Shown here in pieces: positions 1 to 11,741 of a stretch of 64,000 nucleotides of DNA. Under the pieces are notes generated by a model. That model did no database searches and was not told the origin of the DNA. It saw only the letters and a list, made by a program, of their open reading frames with translations. Each line of letters starts with the position of its first letter. The first letter of the stretch is position 1. The translations under genes were made by a program, and so were the position numbers. This stretch comes from Paraphysomonas bandaiensis. Its lineage: Eukaryota > Chrysophyceae. The stretch lies in NCBI GenBank assembly GCA_965644295.1, contig CBFFRP010000434.1, forward strand, positions 146,634 to 210,633, read 5' to 3'.

Positions 1-774
1 GCGCCACCACTAAGGCCAGTCTGTAGTACCCCTGCCCAGCAGTTCCCTTTTCAAAGGTGTAGACTGGTTTAAAAGAGTCTACAAAGCTCAAGGACTCATC
101 GAATAATCGAGGGAAAACCCAGAATTCATATCCTAGAATCCACATGACCAGGAACAGTATGAATCGAATGAATATGAAGGTGAAGGTGAATAGTAAGAAA
201 GTTACTGAACAGTACCACAGGGCTTTCTTGGCAATCTGTGGCCACACTGGAAGAAGAGTGAAGATTATAACAACAGCAATAACTGACGCGGTGGCGACGT
301 TTGACCACACAGTATTTCCAGAAAACATCCAGGTGTAGTAGCCAGTTTCTTCAAACACTTTCTTCTTTGATATCTACATCCCGTAGGAATTAAATCAAAC
401 ATAGTAAATGTCCTTCATCAATTACCACAAGGTGTCCCTTCTTATCTTCATCCTTCTCTGATCTATGAAAGAATCCGTTCTTAAGCAGCGTTGCCGCTAA
501 TGCGAGTGCAGCGCCCTTGTCTGTGATCCTCGGCAGCCCCTTCGGCCAATTCTGTCCCTCTAAAATGCACTCTATCAGTCGCTTCCCTATTCACACATAT
601 ACACTATAAATACACCGCAATACTGATATCGACGACTTGACCTTTGAAGTACTCCACTCTCTTATCGTGCTGCGTCCCTGACCTCACCTTCACCCCATTA
701 GAGGAGCGCAGGTATGTCCCCAGCTTCTTCTGACCTTCTTCAGTGTCATAAATCGGAGGGTAAGCCTGAGCCAT
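1..774 (-). CDS. SEC62: SEC62 translocation protein, 5' part (runs off left edge)
   Basis: Subunit of the ER post-translational protein translocon (Sec61/Sec62/Sec63). Three exons assemble: 774-642, 586-426 and 373 to the window edge, with GT-AG introns of 55 nt (641-587) and 52 nt (425-374) that keep one frame. The start MAQAYPPIYDTEEGQ is the first ATG. The N-terminal cytosolic domain carries KRLIECILEGQNWP and ends in KKKVFEETGYY. Two adjacent membrane segments follow (VIAVVIIFTLLPVWP, then LLFTFTFIFIRFILFLVMW), and then FWVFPRLFDESLSFVDSF, which resembles the family signature FWFLPNL...FIDSFRPLY. The C-terminus lies outside the window. It is divergent from DRC7, with a CATA array between them. 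The family is recognised from memory of the conserved Sec62 core; the exon boundaries are my reading. Confidence 0.88.
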
Positions 775-876
775 ATCTCAACCGATATTTGGATGTGAGT
801 GATGTGAAGTGGTCGCTATGCCAATGATAACCACAAGTCTATCCCAGCATATACATGTATAATAATTCCAGAATAA

Positions 877-1166
877 ATACATACATACATACATACATAC
901 ATACATACATACATACATACATACATACATACATACATACATACATACATACATACATACATACATACATACATACATACATACATACATACATACATAC
1001 ATACATACATACATACATACATACATACATACATACATACATACATACATACATACATACATACATACATACATACATACATACATACATACATACATAC
1101 ATACATACATACATACATACATACATACATACATACATACATACATACATACATACATACATACAA
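877..1166. repeat. (CATA)n tetranucleotide microsatellite, about 290 bp
   Basis: Near-perfect ACAT repetition, roughly 72 units, with no visible interruption. It lies between the start codons of SEC62 (774, minus) and DRC7 (1408, plus), so in a shared upstream region. Open frames of MYVC or IHTY repeats across it are trivial consequences of the 4-nt period. Confidence 0.98.
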
Positions 1167-1407
1167 ACTCTTCGTGGAATACTGGAATACATAATGTATA
1201 CGTTAGTGGAGTACAAAATAAAAATGAAACTGTCGTTGGTGGGTGTTTGGGGTATGTATGCGTAGAGACTGTTGGAGCATTGCAACTTATACATCTAGGC
1301 TCTGTGGGGACTATCACAGACATCAAGAACCATTACACCCTCAGCACTACTTTCTCTTGTGCCTCTTTGACCCATCTTTCTGGCTTGACGATTAGCAAGC
1401 GAGTGCG

Positions 1408-3949
1408 ATGAGACGAAGCTCTGCTTTTACAGCTGAAGGGCGGCTTAACTCCAAGTCACGTAGAATACAGGAGTTCAGAAAGCAGATGAAGAAGTCGTCT
1501 TCTCCTTCTCCTGCCTCTTACACTTCAAATTCGACAAAGGAGGAGTTGTGCATGCAGTATGTTCAGTCTTTTATCGAACAGTTCGCAGTTGTTTATCCTG
1601 ACCGGAAGATACCGTACATGATAGCCGAGAACGAATGTGGTGTCAAAAAATTTGTATGTTCTACGCTTAGACCAACACAGCTTCAATTTTCAGAGTTGTA
1701 TGATATGTATGAGTGTGCAGTCTTTCTTGCCGGCTTTATGTTGTATGAACCACTGGATCCCCCAACCGAACCTCCTCGTGTCCTTCCATCTCCGTGTCAG
1801 GTATTGGACTGGCATGTCGGGGATAGCTTTGATATGGCTGTGCTACTTTGCTCGCTGCTCATTGGGAGTGGATATGACGCATACGTAGTGAATGGATATG
1901 CTCCCAAATACATCACATTGCACGACCAGACACAAACGCAATGCCCTTTAATATCTAAGTTATCAGATAATTCAGTTAATAAAGCCAGCGGCCAAAACAC
2001 AGGCAGTACAGAATTAGATGACGATAACCCGTACGTTCCTCCGAATAATGAAGTGCGGGACAGTACTTACCTGGAGATGCAGCGTGAAAAGAAGAGGATG
2101 GAAGGGTTAGATTCTTTCGTTCTGTGGTGCTCAGACACTAATGTGTTACCTGATCCCTCAGCAACGGATGACAACATGAAGCGGTCTCATGCTTGGGTAC
2201 TGGTGCGAGCTGGAATGCGGGATGTTGAGGAACATACTTTTCTTGAACCAACTACTGGTCGAGCATATCCTGCTTCCAATTCTCCTTACCACGGCATAGA
2301 ATCTGTTTGGAACAAAACAAACTACTGGGTTAATGTAAACCTCACCACTTCTCCCTCTGACGTAAGTTTATACAGTAATAGATGTTGTGTTCCTTTAAGC
2401 TAACCGTAGTATGTAGCTTGAGTATGCATTCAATGACTCGTCCAAGTGGGAACATTTGTTCCTCGGTTCGGGTCCAATGGGGAGAGACGAGTCCGGCAGC
2501 AAGAATCAAGGCTCGGGGGATGACCTCCTTATGGGTCAAGGCGCAGATGATGTCAGGAATGATTCTCCGGAGCGTAAAGACTCTGACACAATAGAAAGAC
2601 AGTTGGATCCACCTCCGTCCTGGTGCAAGGATATTTCAATTGATCGTTCTCGTTACCTTTTGCGATATCCCCCACTGGGCCGTCGGACTGTACAATATCA
2701 CAAGGCAAAAGTAGACTACTTCGCCAAAAATAAGCACCCCCAGGCAATGGTTATGCGGGTTATAACTTATTTGGATTCTTCCCGTGTCACTGTCAGTGAA
2801 ATACATGAGTGGTTTGAGAATCGAAGAGACAAAATGTACAAGCGAGTACGGTACTTTTTGGAGGGCAGGTTTGTGGAGGAGTTCTTCCCTGGTAGTGTAG
2901 GAGAAGTTCGCAGATGGGAGGAACACCCTGGCAAACGCAGAGACATTGACTTTTATGTGAGTGGGCGACTGGACCGCATGTGCCGCCGAGAGGAGATAAT
3001 TGGAGAGCGGATATCTGAATATTTTGAGGGTCGAACAGATTTTCTCACGTTCCGGTCAATGTTAGTTACTCAGAGTCGAGAAAAGGCCGGATCAAAAACC
3101 TCTTATACTCTTCCATCTGGGGGACTCAATAATGACCTGTACGTGTTACGGATCAATCAGTCTTTTGATCGCAATCCTGCTGCCACATCTGGTACGGATA
3201 TAGCGCACCGAACCTTTCACCTGACGGAGGCTAAAGTCGTGACCCAATACCATTTTGCGAAGGGGAAAATTACTCAGAAGGTTAAGGTCCACAGTCATGC
3301 GAAGAGTGGGGGAATTTTGGCAGGAGCAGGTGAGGAGCTCTCTGCAGAAGACTTGGAAGGCATTCAAGAGGCAGCGCTAATAGAGAGAGAGTGTTTCGCT
3401 GCTGTGAAGCTGAGCTACGTCCAGATAATGAACATAATTAAGATCAGATCTGAATTTGAGTCTGGTGTTGTCATTGAGAAAACTGTCTTCGAGAATGCCC
3501 TTGAACGTGCAGAGAAAGGTGCTACCGGTGCTGTGGGTGTGGAAGAAGACAATCAGAGCGATGCTAAAGGAGTGGATTATCTCACACCTTTTCTGCGCAA
3601 CATTAAGGACCTATCCAAGATCACCAAGGAGGAGGCTCTGGAAGTACGACAGGCGTGTTTGGATGCTCTCAAGGCGCGTCTAGTGGAACGAGCAAATATC
3701 ATTCAGTCTCGTCTTAACGAGGAAAATGCAAAGCTAGCACGGAAACAGGAGCAGTTTCAGCGGTCGCAGAGGGAGGGTGATCTGTCAACGGAGGAATACG
3801 AGAAGTATTGCACAGAAGCCATGTTCCGAATTCAGATTCTCGAGCAGCGTCTTGTCGCCCACGAGGAATCCGCTATACAGAAGTTCGGTAATTTGGACAG
3901 CAAACTGTCTACAGAACCACGCCTGGCAGTGCTCATGCGAAAAGATTAA
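1408..3949 (+). CDS. DRC7: DRC7 (CCDC135/lobo) dynein regulatory complex subunit 7
   Basis: Structural subunit of the nexin-dynein regulatory complex of motile axonemes. Two exons: 1408-2361 and 2417-3949, with a 55-nt GT-AG intron. The junction reads SPSD/LEYAFNDSSKWEHLFLG, and the product is 828 aa, close to the usual length of about 870. The transglutaminase-like region around residues 125-160 has CQVLDWHVGDSFDMAVLL followed by GYDAYVVNGYAP, the most recognisable DRC7 signature. HAWVLVRAG near residue 260 supplies the family's second block. The C-terminal third is helical and rich in E/K/Q, as expected for a coiled coil. An LC8 dynein light chain at 40.3 kb supports a flagellated cell. Low risk of misidentification. 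Confidence 0.9.
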
Positions 3950-4179
3950 TTGTTTCAGAATTCTTATTCGTGTCGTCTTGTAAAGCTATTATATGCTACG
4001 TTGTACTTCTAGCAGTATGTGAAAATAACTAATCACCAAGCTATACATAGTGTTATCGATTTTAGCTGCTGTAAATACTGTAGTCGTATAGCAATATTAT
4101 TAAGTTTAGTTGCAACATCTGTGATGCAATACGTCATACGTTATATTATAAAATATATATACAACATTATTGAAGGCGA

Positions 4180-4545
4180 CCGGAATGGCGCGTTGTTACG
4201 CCTCCGCTTTACACGTAGTAAGCGTAGAACCCGCGGCTTCCGCTGGGTGTTGCTCGATTTAAATCGTGTGTTGCCGCATGTCGAGCTGGGAAATAACTGC
4301 GGACTCCGCCATGCTCTGCTTTGTATGTTGCTCCGTATGTAATTAGGAGTTTCTGAAGAAGTTTCTTGTGTCTCTGAAAGGCGGACTCTCGCATCTCAGA
4401 GATGGAGGCGTGTGGACAATCACGACACTTATGTTTGAGAGAGTCAAGTCGAAAGCCACAATCAGAGCATCTGGCTTTGTCCAGGTCAAGTCCGAATTTT
4501 GTTTTGCCCTATTCCTGTCATTGCTGTAAGATATGCCATGTCAGG
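4180..4545 (-). pseudogene. LINE family B fragment: C-terminal zinc-knuckle region
   Basis: The minus strand reads DCGFRLDSLKHKCRDC, then EMRESAFQRHKKLLQKLL. This matches CSDCGFRLDSLKHMCLDC and IRESAFHSHKNALQ in the family B copy at 46.3 kb. It is only a fragment; frames break on both sides. The next element, a family A copy in the opposite orientation, begins about 30 nt to the right. Confidence 0.7.
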
Positions 4546-4575
4546 GCTGTATTGAGTATGCGTTGTCTTAGTTGT

Positions 4576-6175
4576 GAATTCTCCACTGTACTCCACTCTT
4601 CCGTGCCAATCTGGACTGATTGTCAGGCGGTACAGACGCGGACCAAAGAGGCCCTCTCACACAGACGGCGCGCCCTCGGAACAAAGCCCCAGGGAATATT
4701 TTACGAATGCCTCGCCACAGCTCTTAAACAGCGCCCAATAAAATGGACGCGCTCGCACCCCGAACGTAGAACACAAGATCAAAGCAACTGGACCTACAAC
4801 GGCATTTATATAGCTGACGCCGCCGCCAGCGGCGATTGGAAGACACTAGACAGAGTGCTCGGAGCCTCCAACTACAGTGTTGTCACAACTGACGCTACGC
4901 ACATACTGGATGAATTCTTCACCACGGGTCAATGGCACTGGCGAAGATACGATACACACCTCCTCACAGACCTCGGTCCCATGCTAGGAGACGTCACAGA
5001 TCTCCACCACCAGTGGGACCTCCATCAATACACCCTCCGACGAGATAGCATGTATGCTGCACAAACGCAGCGAGACCCGCAGTATTGGACACGCAGCGGA
5101 ACAAGGCTCCCACACAAGCTCCACCCCCTCCGTACCCATAACTCCTCCAAACACTACATCTCCCTCTCGCAGAGCGTATACGCGAGACGGCATACGTATG
5201 GGACAAATCCTTCGCAATGGGAAGAAACCGAGCCAAAGGAAAATCCGGACATGATCGCACAACGGCTTCCACATGCACAGATTGTGCACACCCCACAGAC
5301 AACATGGCGCACATGCTTCTCACCTGCACTCATCCTGACATCATTCATATACGTGAAGATGTCCACCAAGCACACCACAATAAGCTTGACAAACTTCGCA
5401 CACGCACGCTCCCCCATCCCTGGTTTTACACCGCCATAACCAAACTAGCCAAAGCCGCATGGAACCCAACCACCCCCCAGGTTGAGCGCTTACTAGACCG
5501 GCCACATTACTGCCACACAATTGGCCGACGCATTATTCGGACGCCACATATCCAGCTCACTGCTCGAACATCAATTCCACGCCCTAGAAAAATCCATCGC
5601 CTCTATCCTACTCCCCCTATATGATGGAGGGCTCCGCATGCTTCGCAATAGGGGATTCAGACACCACAACGCAGACACGGCACCGGCGACACCGGTCACG
5701 ACACATTCACAGCAACGCCAGTCCCAGGATACTCATCCGACACCAAAAATACTCCAACTACTCCAGGCAACATCCACTCCAAGAACTACACTCTCTGCAA
5801 GAGTCCAGACCCGACAGAGGCAAGCGCAACCACTCCGGAAACAACTCCTCTTTACTTGTGGCCGAAACCCCACCTCAACAACCAGCACCATCTCCACCAC
5901 CGACTTACACTCTCATATACATCTCGCCTCATCCACCCCTCACATAATCCATGGCACAGGCCCGCCAGACACATTGCCCAAAGGTAGACCCCCGACTAAC
6001 CTCAATACAAGGGACGGTTGCACCATGGTGCTCGCAGCGATGCACAAGCAGTCCCGAGACGGTTGCCCGCCACTAGTAGTATTTAGCAAATCTAGTTATT
6101 ACTGTAGTTAGTCTATAGATATAAACTAGTTTCTGTACACAACCGTTCTCATGTAATAATCAGACTTTCCTATAT
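4576..6175 (+). mobile_element. 5'-truncated LINE family A copy (RNase H C-half, zinc knuckle, 3' tail)
   Basis: Starts abruptly inside RNase H (VLHSSVPIWTDCQAV). It continues through the RNase H C-half (WTRSHPERRTQDQ, GIYIADAAASGDW) and a CCHC-like knuckle (CTDCAHPTDNMAHMLLTC). It ends in GTGPPDTLPKGRPP and a non-coding tail. A frameshift near 5160 splits the frame compared with the copy at 25.8-27.1 kb, so this copy is dead. The tail from about 6013 contains the GNRA-loop hairpin at 6030-6049 and ends near AATAATCAGACTTTCC. 5' truncation is typical of target-primed reverse transcription. Confidence 0.85.
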
Positions 6176-6184
6176 GTCTTAGTC

Positions 6185-6480
6185 TTAGTTGTGAACTGTT
6201 CTTGATCTTAGATCTGCCGCAGGCAGCCCAGCCATGTCCAGTTTGTGCGGAAGTAAGGCACCGCTACCTTTCCAGTACCCAGGCGCACAATCCAGATTAT
6301 GACCGAAGAGTTGATCACGGAGCGCAGGTAATTCTCTAAAATCTATTGATTGCGAAGAGATTGGAAATAAGTGATCATGGGGTGTGTAAGATACGACCGG
6401 CGTGTTCCGGACAGACGCCAGTGCCATATTCTGGACGTAAGTATACGTTCCATGACTCTGGCAACATCAATTTTACAGAA
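6185..6480 (-). pseudogene. LINE family B fragment
   Basis: The minus strand encodes a region with DQLFGHNL and APGYWKGSGALLPHKLD. It matches DQRYGHNPDRTPGYWTDSG and ALLPRKLAQ in the 45.5-47.4 kb family B copy. It is short, has no start or tail, and sits just downstream of the family A tail in opposite orientation. A coding relic, not a host gene. Confidence 0.6.
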
Positions 6481-6599
6481 AGTGTAATTGTTTCGGCCTA
6501 GCATATGGTCAACCTCCAATCATTCATCCCCTGCAACCCCGTCTGCTATGTAGATTACTTTGTCTTCATACGTTCATTGAGATTCATCAGTAGTGCGAC

Positions 6600-6850
6600 G
6601 CTTAGGGTGTGAGCTCCCGGAGAAATATCACCAGTACCTATACCCTAGAACACCACGAAAAAGTGCGAGTCCAACATTGTTGAGAGTGGTTGCACCTTGG
6701 TACTCGCAGTGACGCACAAGCAACATTCGTAGCGCTAAATAGTAGGATATCGAGATAAGCACTAGTTTGTTAAATTGTTTTGCTACATTAGTTTTGACTC
6801 TTAGACGCCTATTGCTAATAATCAGACACCCACTACTAATAACTAATAAG
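6600..6850 (+). repeat. Chimeric repeat: inverted 'family C' piece plus LINE-type 3' tail
   Basis: 6600-6680 is the reverse complement of a stretch seen at 18690-18760 (cf. TCGCACC and GTGGTGTTCT). From 6686 the plus strand carries a LINE tail with GGTTGCACCTTGG, a hairpin at 6702-6721 with loop GTGA, and then GACGCCTATTGCTAATAATC. No coding content. Confidence 0.6.
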
Positions 6851-7162
6851 ACATTCACTAACTATATTATTCAATAACCAAAAATTATACTTGTGTACAC
6901 AATTAATACGGAAACGATGAGATATGTTACGAACACGTTTCCCGAAAAGCAGCAATTATATGTAGCATCTACTTTAATAGTCACTATCTTTATCTTGCGA
7001 TACAATTCCCAAGTGCTGTTCATGTAGAAATTATACCGGTATGAATTGTACATAATCACTAGTCCATAGTTTAGAAGTTCCAAATTTTCGTAGACTGCGT
7101 ACAATATAGCCAAAACTATTTATTACACATGCACAACGCACTACATAAACACAATGTTATTT
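6851..7162. other. AT-rich intergenic stretch
   Basis: No credible coding frame, RNA gene or repeat seen. It probably includes the 3' end of the gene at 7163-8857. Confidence 0.5.
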
Positions 7163-8857
7163 TCACTGATCCCAAGACATTGCGGAAACATCATCGTCTG
7201 GTGGTGGAGAATCCACAGACACTTGTCTTCGGGGAAGAATAGATGCCCCAAGAACGCTTGATTTTCTGGTGATCGCCGATCTCTGTGTACCGACTTCCTC
7301 CCCGTCCTCATCGTCCTCATCCCCCTCGCTTTCCTCAGAATTCCGGCGACTGCTCTTATCGCTATCGCTATCGCTATCGCTACCATCACCACCTCTCTTT
7401 TTCGTGACCTCTTCGGATTCATTCTGTTTCCCTTCTCCGTCGACGGTCTCCATAGACTCTTGCTGCTTTAGACTAATCTGTCGTTGCACAAGCCATTCTG
7501 GGCGAGGTATATTCTCATCCCAGTTATCATGCGCGGTCTCTCGCATCTTTGCCTCTGGCCAAGTGTAAAGAGGTCGGGGATCCAGTACCACCAAAATCTG
7601 ACGATATATATAGTATGGTCCATATCGGGCCACCTTAAGTTCGTCATCACGATCTTTGACATAGAATATCTGAGTACCAACAATTAGACCAAACAATGGC
7701 TTAGTGTTTTCAATTACCTCCATGATTTTTCTCGGGGAATCGTCATCAAGCTGCGCAGGGGTAAGGAAATATATATATATATATAAAGACATGTTAGCAC
7801 TCACCGTAATAGTACTGGTGCAGGTCAGGAGATACATGCACATATTCGGGGGGCTTTCGTCAATATCAACTCGCAGCACGCGATGGCGCACACGCAGTTT
7901 CGAGTACTTGGCCTACTCATAAGCGAAGACAATCAGAGAAAAACAATCGACTAATTAGTCAAGTTACCACTAATGCTTTAGCAATACGTCTTCGTCCGAC
8001 AATATCCGGAATACCCGTAAATTGTGCGGAAGAGTCTGTCTCGTAATATCTAGCAATATGCCTCGTACTCGTTGCCTCATTATCAAGAGTGAAGTAGTAG
8101 TCCGCCATGAGGTTTGCTGCCACCTCTGATGGATCTTTGAAGAAAAACTCCTTGGTCTGCTCATAATGAATCTGAAGTAGTTCCCTAAACCGAGTAACCT
8201 CTTCTTTCATGTCCTCTGCAAAAGAGAGTCAAGAGTATAACACTCACTCCAATACACACCGGAATACACGCCACCCACCAACCCATTTTTTAGCTTGTCA
8301 TATAGACCTTCCATTTCCTCTATCACTGCTTCTAGCTCTTCTGCCGATATCCTTTTTATAGCCACTGCTGGGAGCACTGTCTCACTGAAATCCTCCTCCA
8401 TAGCGGATGTGTCACCTACAGTGTCAGCTCCCCCTTTAGTTCCATCTCCAATTGCACTCTCCACACCACCACCAGAACCTAAAGTGCTATCCACAGTCGC
8501 GGTATCTTGGTATGATGTTTCATTGTCTCCTTCACTCGCTGATATGAGAGTCTCGCCGTCCGCATCATCAGGAGGGCTCTTCTTATTCTCATCGGCAGAT
8601 TCCTCCCTGTAACCCTCAATATAACTCTGAGCATGCTCGTAGAGAGCCAGTTTGAACTCAGCAACAGTGACCCTGCGGTACAAAGGTGAGGTTCATGGGC
8701 ACACAGCACAGCTGCCTCACCAGTCGTTACCCTTCGAATAACTGTTAAACTGATCTTCATCAAAGTGATCCTCTCCCAATATATCCCTAACCTCCTCCCT
8801 GCTCAGATGAAGCTCATCATTCTCAGGTGGTTGCCACGACGATACTGCAGCACCCAT
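7163..8857 (-). CDS. NTF2-like domain protein with N-myristoylation motif and acidic tail (function unknown)
   Basis: Five exons: 8857-8721, 8672-8260, 8215-7971, 7912-7805 and 7750-7163. All introns are short GT-AG, all junctions are in frame, and the product is 496 aa. It begins MGAAVSSWQ, a plausible N-myristoyl site (Gly2). An EF-hand-like helix pair (EDHFDEDQFNSYSKGND/WVTVAEF) and a Ser/Thr/Asp-rich linker follow. The middle exons carry an NTF2-like pattern: LMADYYFTLDNEATSTRHI, ARYYETDSSAQFTG and MCMYLLTCTSTIT. The C-terminal exon has FYVKDRDDELKVARYGPYY and ends in an acidic SDSDSD/EGDEDDEDGEE tail. The NTF2 call rests on pattern only, and I do not recognise a named orthologue. It is divergent from the sulfotransferase, with a CATA array between them. 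Confidence 0.7.
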
Positions 8858-8931
8858 CCTGCTAAACCTCGATACCTTCCCACACTGTGGAACGGCCCAC
8901 ACTATCAACACACAGCAGAAGTACACAACTG

Positions 8932-9200
8932 TACATACATACATACATACATACATACATACATACATACATACATACATACATACATACATACATACAT
9001 ACATACATACATACATACATACATACATACATACATACATACATACATACATACATACATACATACATACATACGTACATACATACATACATACATACAT
9101 ACATACATACATACATACATACATACATACATACATACATACATACATACATACGTACATACATACATACATACATACATACATACATACATACATACAT
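8932..9200. repeat. (CATA)n microsatellite, about 270 bp
   Basis: ACAT repeats with two ACGT-type interruptions near 9074 and 9154. The array lies about 75 bp upstream of the NTF2-like start (8857) and about 110 to 170 bp upstream of the sulfotransferase start. Confidence 0.98.
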
Positions 9201-9371
9201 TCCTACTACATACTACAGGTGGACACTGTATCAAACTGTCCATGTATCAATTTTAGTGCTTAGATTCCGTTTTTTACTACTTCGTATCTCAAGTGGATGT
9301 TGTGAACTCGGTTGTCAACTCGCTTCCTTTATTCAACACTTCCCCTTTGGGGTGGTAAGTGCGAGTGTAAC

Positions 9372-10373
9372 ATGTGGTGGCTCGTGATAATCTCCTGTTT
9401 GTCTTCTGCGGTTGTCTCTGGTTTACATCACTCACTGCGGTATGGGACAATATCTAGTGAGTGTCGAAGCTACTTCACTAGTACCGATCATCTTACTCAA
9501 CTTGTCTACGACGCTGCCCGTGAAATCGATAAAGAACCACCGCTGTCATCGTCTCTTAGTTCTTTTCTATCATATTTCTATCATAACTACAACGGGTATT
9601 GGTTGTTCGATATCGCGAACAGCTCTGTCATATACACACAAGTTCATAAATGCAATTCCGATAACATTATTTATTATCTTTACAATGCTGAAGTTGCTGA
9701 TCGTATGTTTTCATATTGCAACCATTCCTGCATCAAGAAGACACACAAGTATCACAGTTTAGTCAAGTTACGCGAAACACTACGTCAGAGAAATATAAAT
9801 GTTGCTGATGTGAAATCTTTTACATTTGTTCGAAATCCATTTAGTCGTTTTATATCTGGTGTTATCGAATCTCACTATCGGTCCACTGAGCTCAATTTGA
9901 TACGGTTCGCTCAGACTGAGGAGGAAATGCAACGTGTTTACAGAGTAGTTAATTCCACCACCAATATTTCGGCAATTTTAGAAGAGTTAGTATACAACCT
10001 GTCTCATGGAAATATTCAATTTGTGCTTTCCAGTTTCAGAGATCCTGAACACTTCGTCTCAATGAGTTACATGTTCACACTTTGGAAGCAAAGTTATATT
10101 GGTTTTGTTGACAGCTTTGAGGTCGATTGGACTGAAATGCAGAAAGCATTGGAGCTAAGTATTCGATACGATAACGTTCATCGGCACACGACTTCTATAG
10201 ATCCCTTTAAAATTAAGCCGGCGTTTTCAGATTTATTCGAGTCTCGGCCAGAGTATATGCGTGCGATCTGCAGACTATTAGCCGTAGATTTTGTTTGCCT
10301 GCAGGTTCAAATGCCGCGTCAATGCACAGGTATTCTAGATTATACATCTTGGAAATATATACCATATTTGTAG
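9372..10373 (+). CDS. Sulfotransferase-like secretory protein
   Basis: Predicted PAPS-dependent sulfotransferase of the Golgi or secretory pathway. The start at 9372 was chosen because it gives a clean signal sequence or anchor (MWWLVIISCLSSAVVSG); an upstream in-frame ATG at 9312 adds 20 residues. The product is 333 aa with no intron. YTQVHKCNSDNIIYYLY sits where the 5'-phosphosulfate loop (usually hxKxGsTs) is expected, with the Lys kept but the Gly/Ser/Thr changed. SFTFVRNPFSRFISGVIE matches the 3'-phosphate motif RxPxxRxxS. Several NxS/T sites fit a lumenal protein. Because the first loop is degenerate, activity is uncertain. The family assignment is more secure than the substrate, which I cannot tell. 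Confidence 0.72.
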   Translation: MWWLVIISCLSSAVVSGLHHSLRYGTISSECRSYFTSTDHLTQLVYDAAREIDKEPPLSSSLSSFLSYFYHNYNGYWLFDIANSSVIYTQVHKCNSDNIIYYLYNAEVADRMFSYCNHSCIKKTHKYHSLVKLRETLRQRNINVADVKSFTFVRNPFSRFISGVIESHYRSTELNLIRFAQTEEEMQRVYRVVNSTTNISAILEELVYNLSHGNIQFVLSSFRDPEHFVSMSYMFTLWKQSYIGFVDSFEVDWTEMQKALELSIRYDNVHRHTTSIDPFKIKPAFSDLFESRPEYMRAICRLLAVDFVCLQVQMPRQCTGILDYTSWKYIPYL

Positions 10374-10849
10374 GTGTCTGGTGGTTATTAAATTCAGTAC
10401 ATTCACCTCTTTAAACTGCCACTTTTCGAAAAATAATGTGAATTTATGTTATTATTTTTGAGAACTCGATTAATATTCATAAAGGATCAGCGAAAATATA
10501 TTTCTTTGTCATATGGCGTTCCGTTAAGTATATTTCTGCACACCACTCTATCTATGATTAAGTTTTCCGGCTGACTAGTATCTCAGAGAATGAAGTTTAG
10601 ATCCAATGTACCAAATCTTAGAGCAGTCATCGTTTCGTAGTAAACATCTGTGTCTTGTGAATTGCATCTATTGTTGACAATTTTAACACTTGCGTGGTGT
10701 AGGATATACTATATACCAATCCTAGTTTAAGTTTAAAAGAAGCAGTTCTCATCTATGATATTGGTACTTTTTGACCAAGTGTTATATATCTAAAACTGAA
10801 GGCTGCATTATTTCGTGAACCACAGCACGTCGCACTATTCTCATGGCAA
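10374..10849. other. AT-rich intergenic stretch
   Basis: 3' flank of the sulfotransferase gene. No further feature recognised. Confidence 0.5.
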
Positions 10850-11352
10850 TCACCGCCCTTGTAGACGATCTAAAAAAGTTTGAAAACGTTTCGAAGCTGC
10901 TTCAAACAGGAGACTTGGAATATATTTGTTTATCTGCACGTAGTCCCCGCAGATACGTATGAAAGGTTTAGTCGCCTTCGGGGCTATAACAAGACAAGAG
11001 GCCCATGGAGACCTACTGGGAACATAAATATACCCACAGAGTCTCTTGAACTCCTTCTCCGCATCTTCGTACAATCTCGGATTAACCGGCCTTGCTTTCG
11101 GCTTGATCCTAGGAGGTAAACTTTCGTCGAACTTGATATTGAGCGGGTCAACTCCCTTAATGCCGTCCCACCTCTCTGGAACAAAAACCTTCACTCCCTC
11201 TGTCTTCAATAACTCCAGCACCGGCTGTGACTCTCGAAACTCCGCTGAGACATGCTCTTCAAACATACTCTCGAACGCCACAATGGCTTGTCGAGGGACT
11301 TCGGGACTCGGTATTCCGTATTTGCTTTGAAGAAAATCAGTTTCGTTGCTAA
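10850..11352 (-). pseudogene. Ty3/gypsy reverse transcriptase relic (N-terminal part)
   Basis: The minus strand reads FLQSKYGIPSPEVPRQ, LPPRIKPKARPVNPRLY and SPWASCLVIAPKATKP, then FIRICGDYVQINKY. This is the usual start of a Ty3/gypsy RT (cf. the family pattern PxRxxxDYRxLNKxT). It stops about 20 codons later, before the catalytic YxDD region, and no LTRs are seen nearby. A dead fragment. Confidence 0.8.
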
Positions 11353-11459
11353 TGATACGAATTACAAATATTCAAGCATGCAAAATATTTGAGTTGACAA
11401 GATCTGAGAAAGATGCTGTTAGAATGGTAGAATATATCTCCGTTCTGACAGTGATTTCA

Positions 11460-11741
11460 ACTTTTGATAAAACAGAGGATGATGAAGCTGATGTCGGCTA
11501 TGCGGAAAAATTTCTTCAGTCAGCTCATAAACTTAAGAAGCGAAAAGTTAGAACATCTAAGTGTATGTGCACGAGTAATGTAGTATGTAATTTCAGTTCA
11601 TGTGAACGCCTATTCAGTTCAGCTAAACTTATGCTATCAGCGTTTCGCAAACGTATGCATCCTACTACACTTTATAAGCCGTTGTTTCTGAAAGCTAATC
11701 GACATTTGTGGCCTGAAGCAAGCATATTTCAATTAATTTGA
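11460..11741 (+). pseudogene. hAT transposase C-terminal dimerisation domain relic
   Basis: The frame ends in NVVCNFSSCERLFSSAKLM, LSAFRKRMHPTTLY and PLFLKANRHLW. This follows the hAT C-terminal (hATC) pattern of SxxxERxFSxxxxxxxxxRxxLxxxxxxxLxFLKxN. The upstream catalytic part is missing. It shows that hAT elements have been present, in agreement with the MITE at 33.6 kb. Confidence 0.75.

Noticed and set aside
4402-4575. 5' part of the long plus-strand frame at 4402-5439
   Set aside because: It is antisense to a LINE B zinc-knuckle fragment. The family A element only begins at about 4576.
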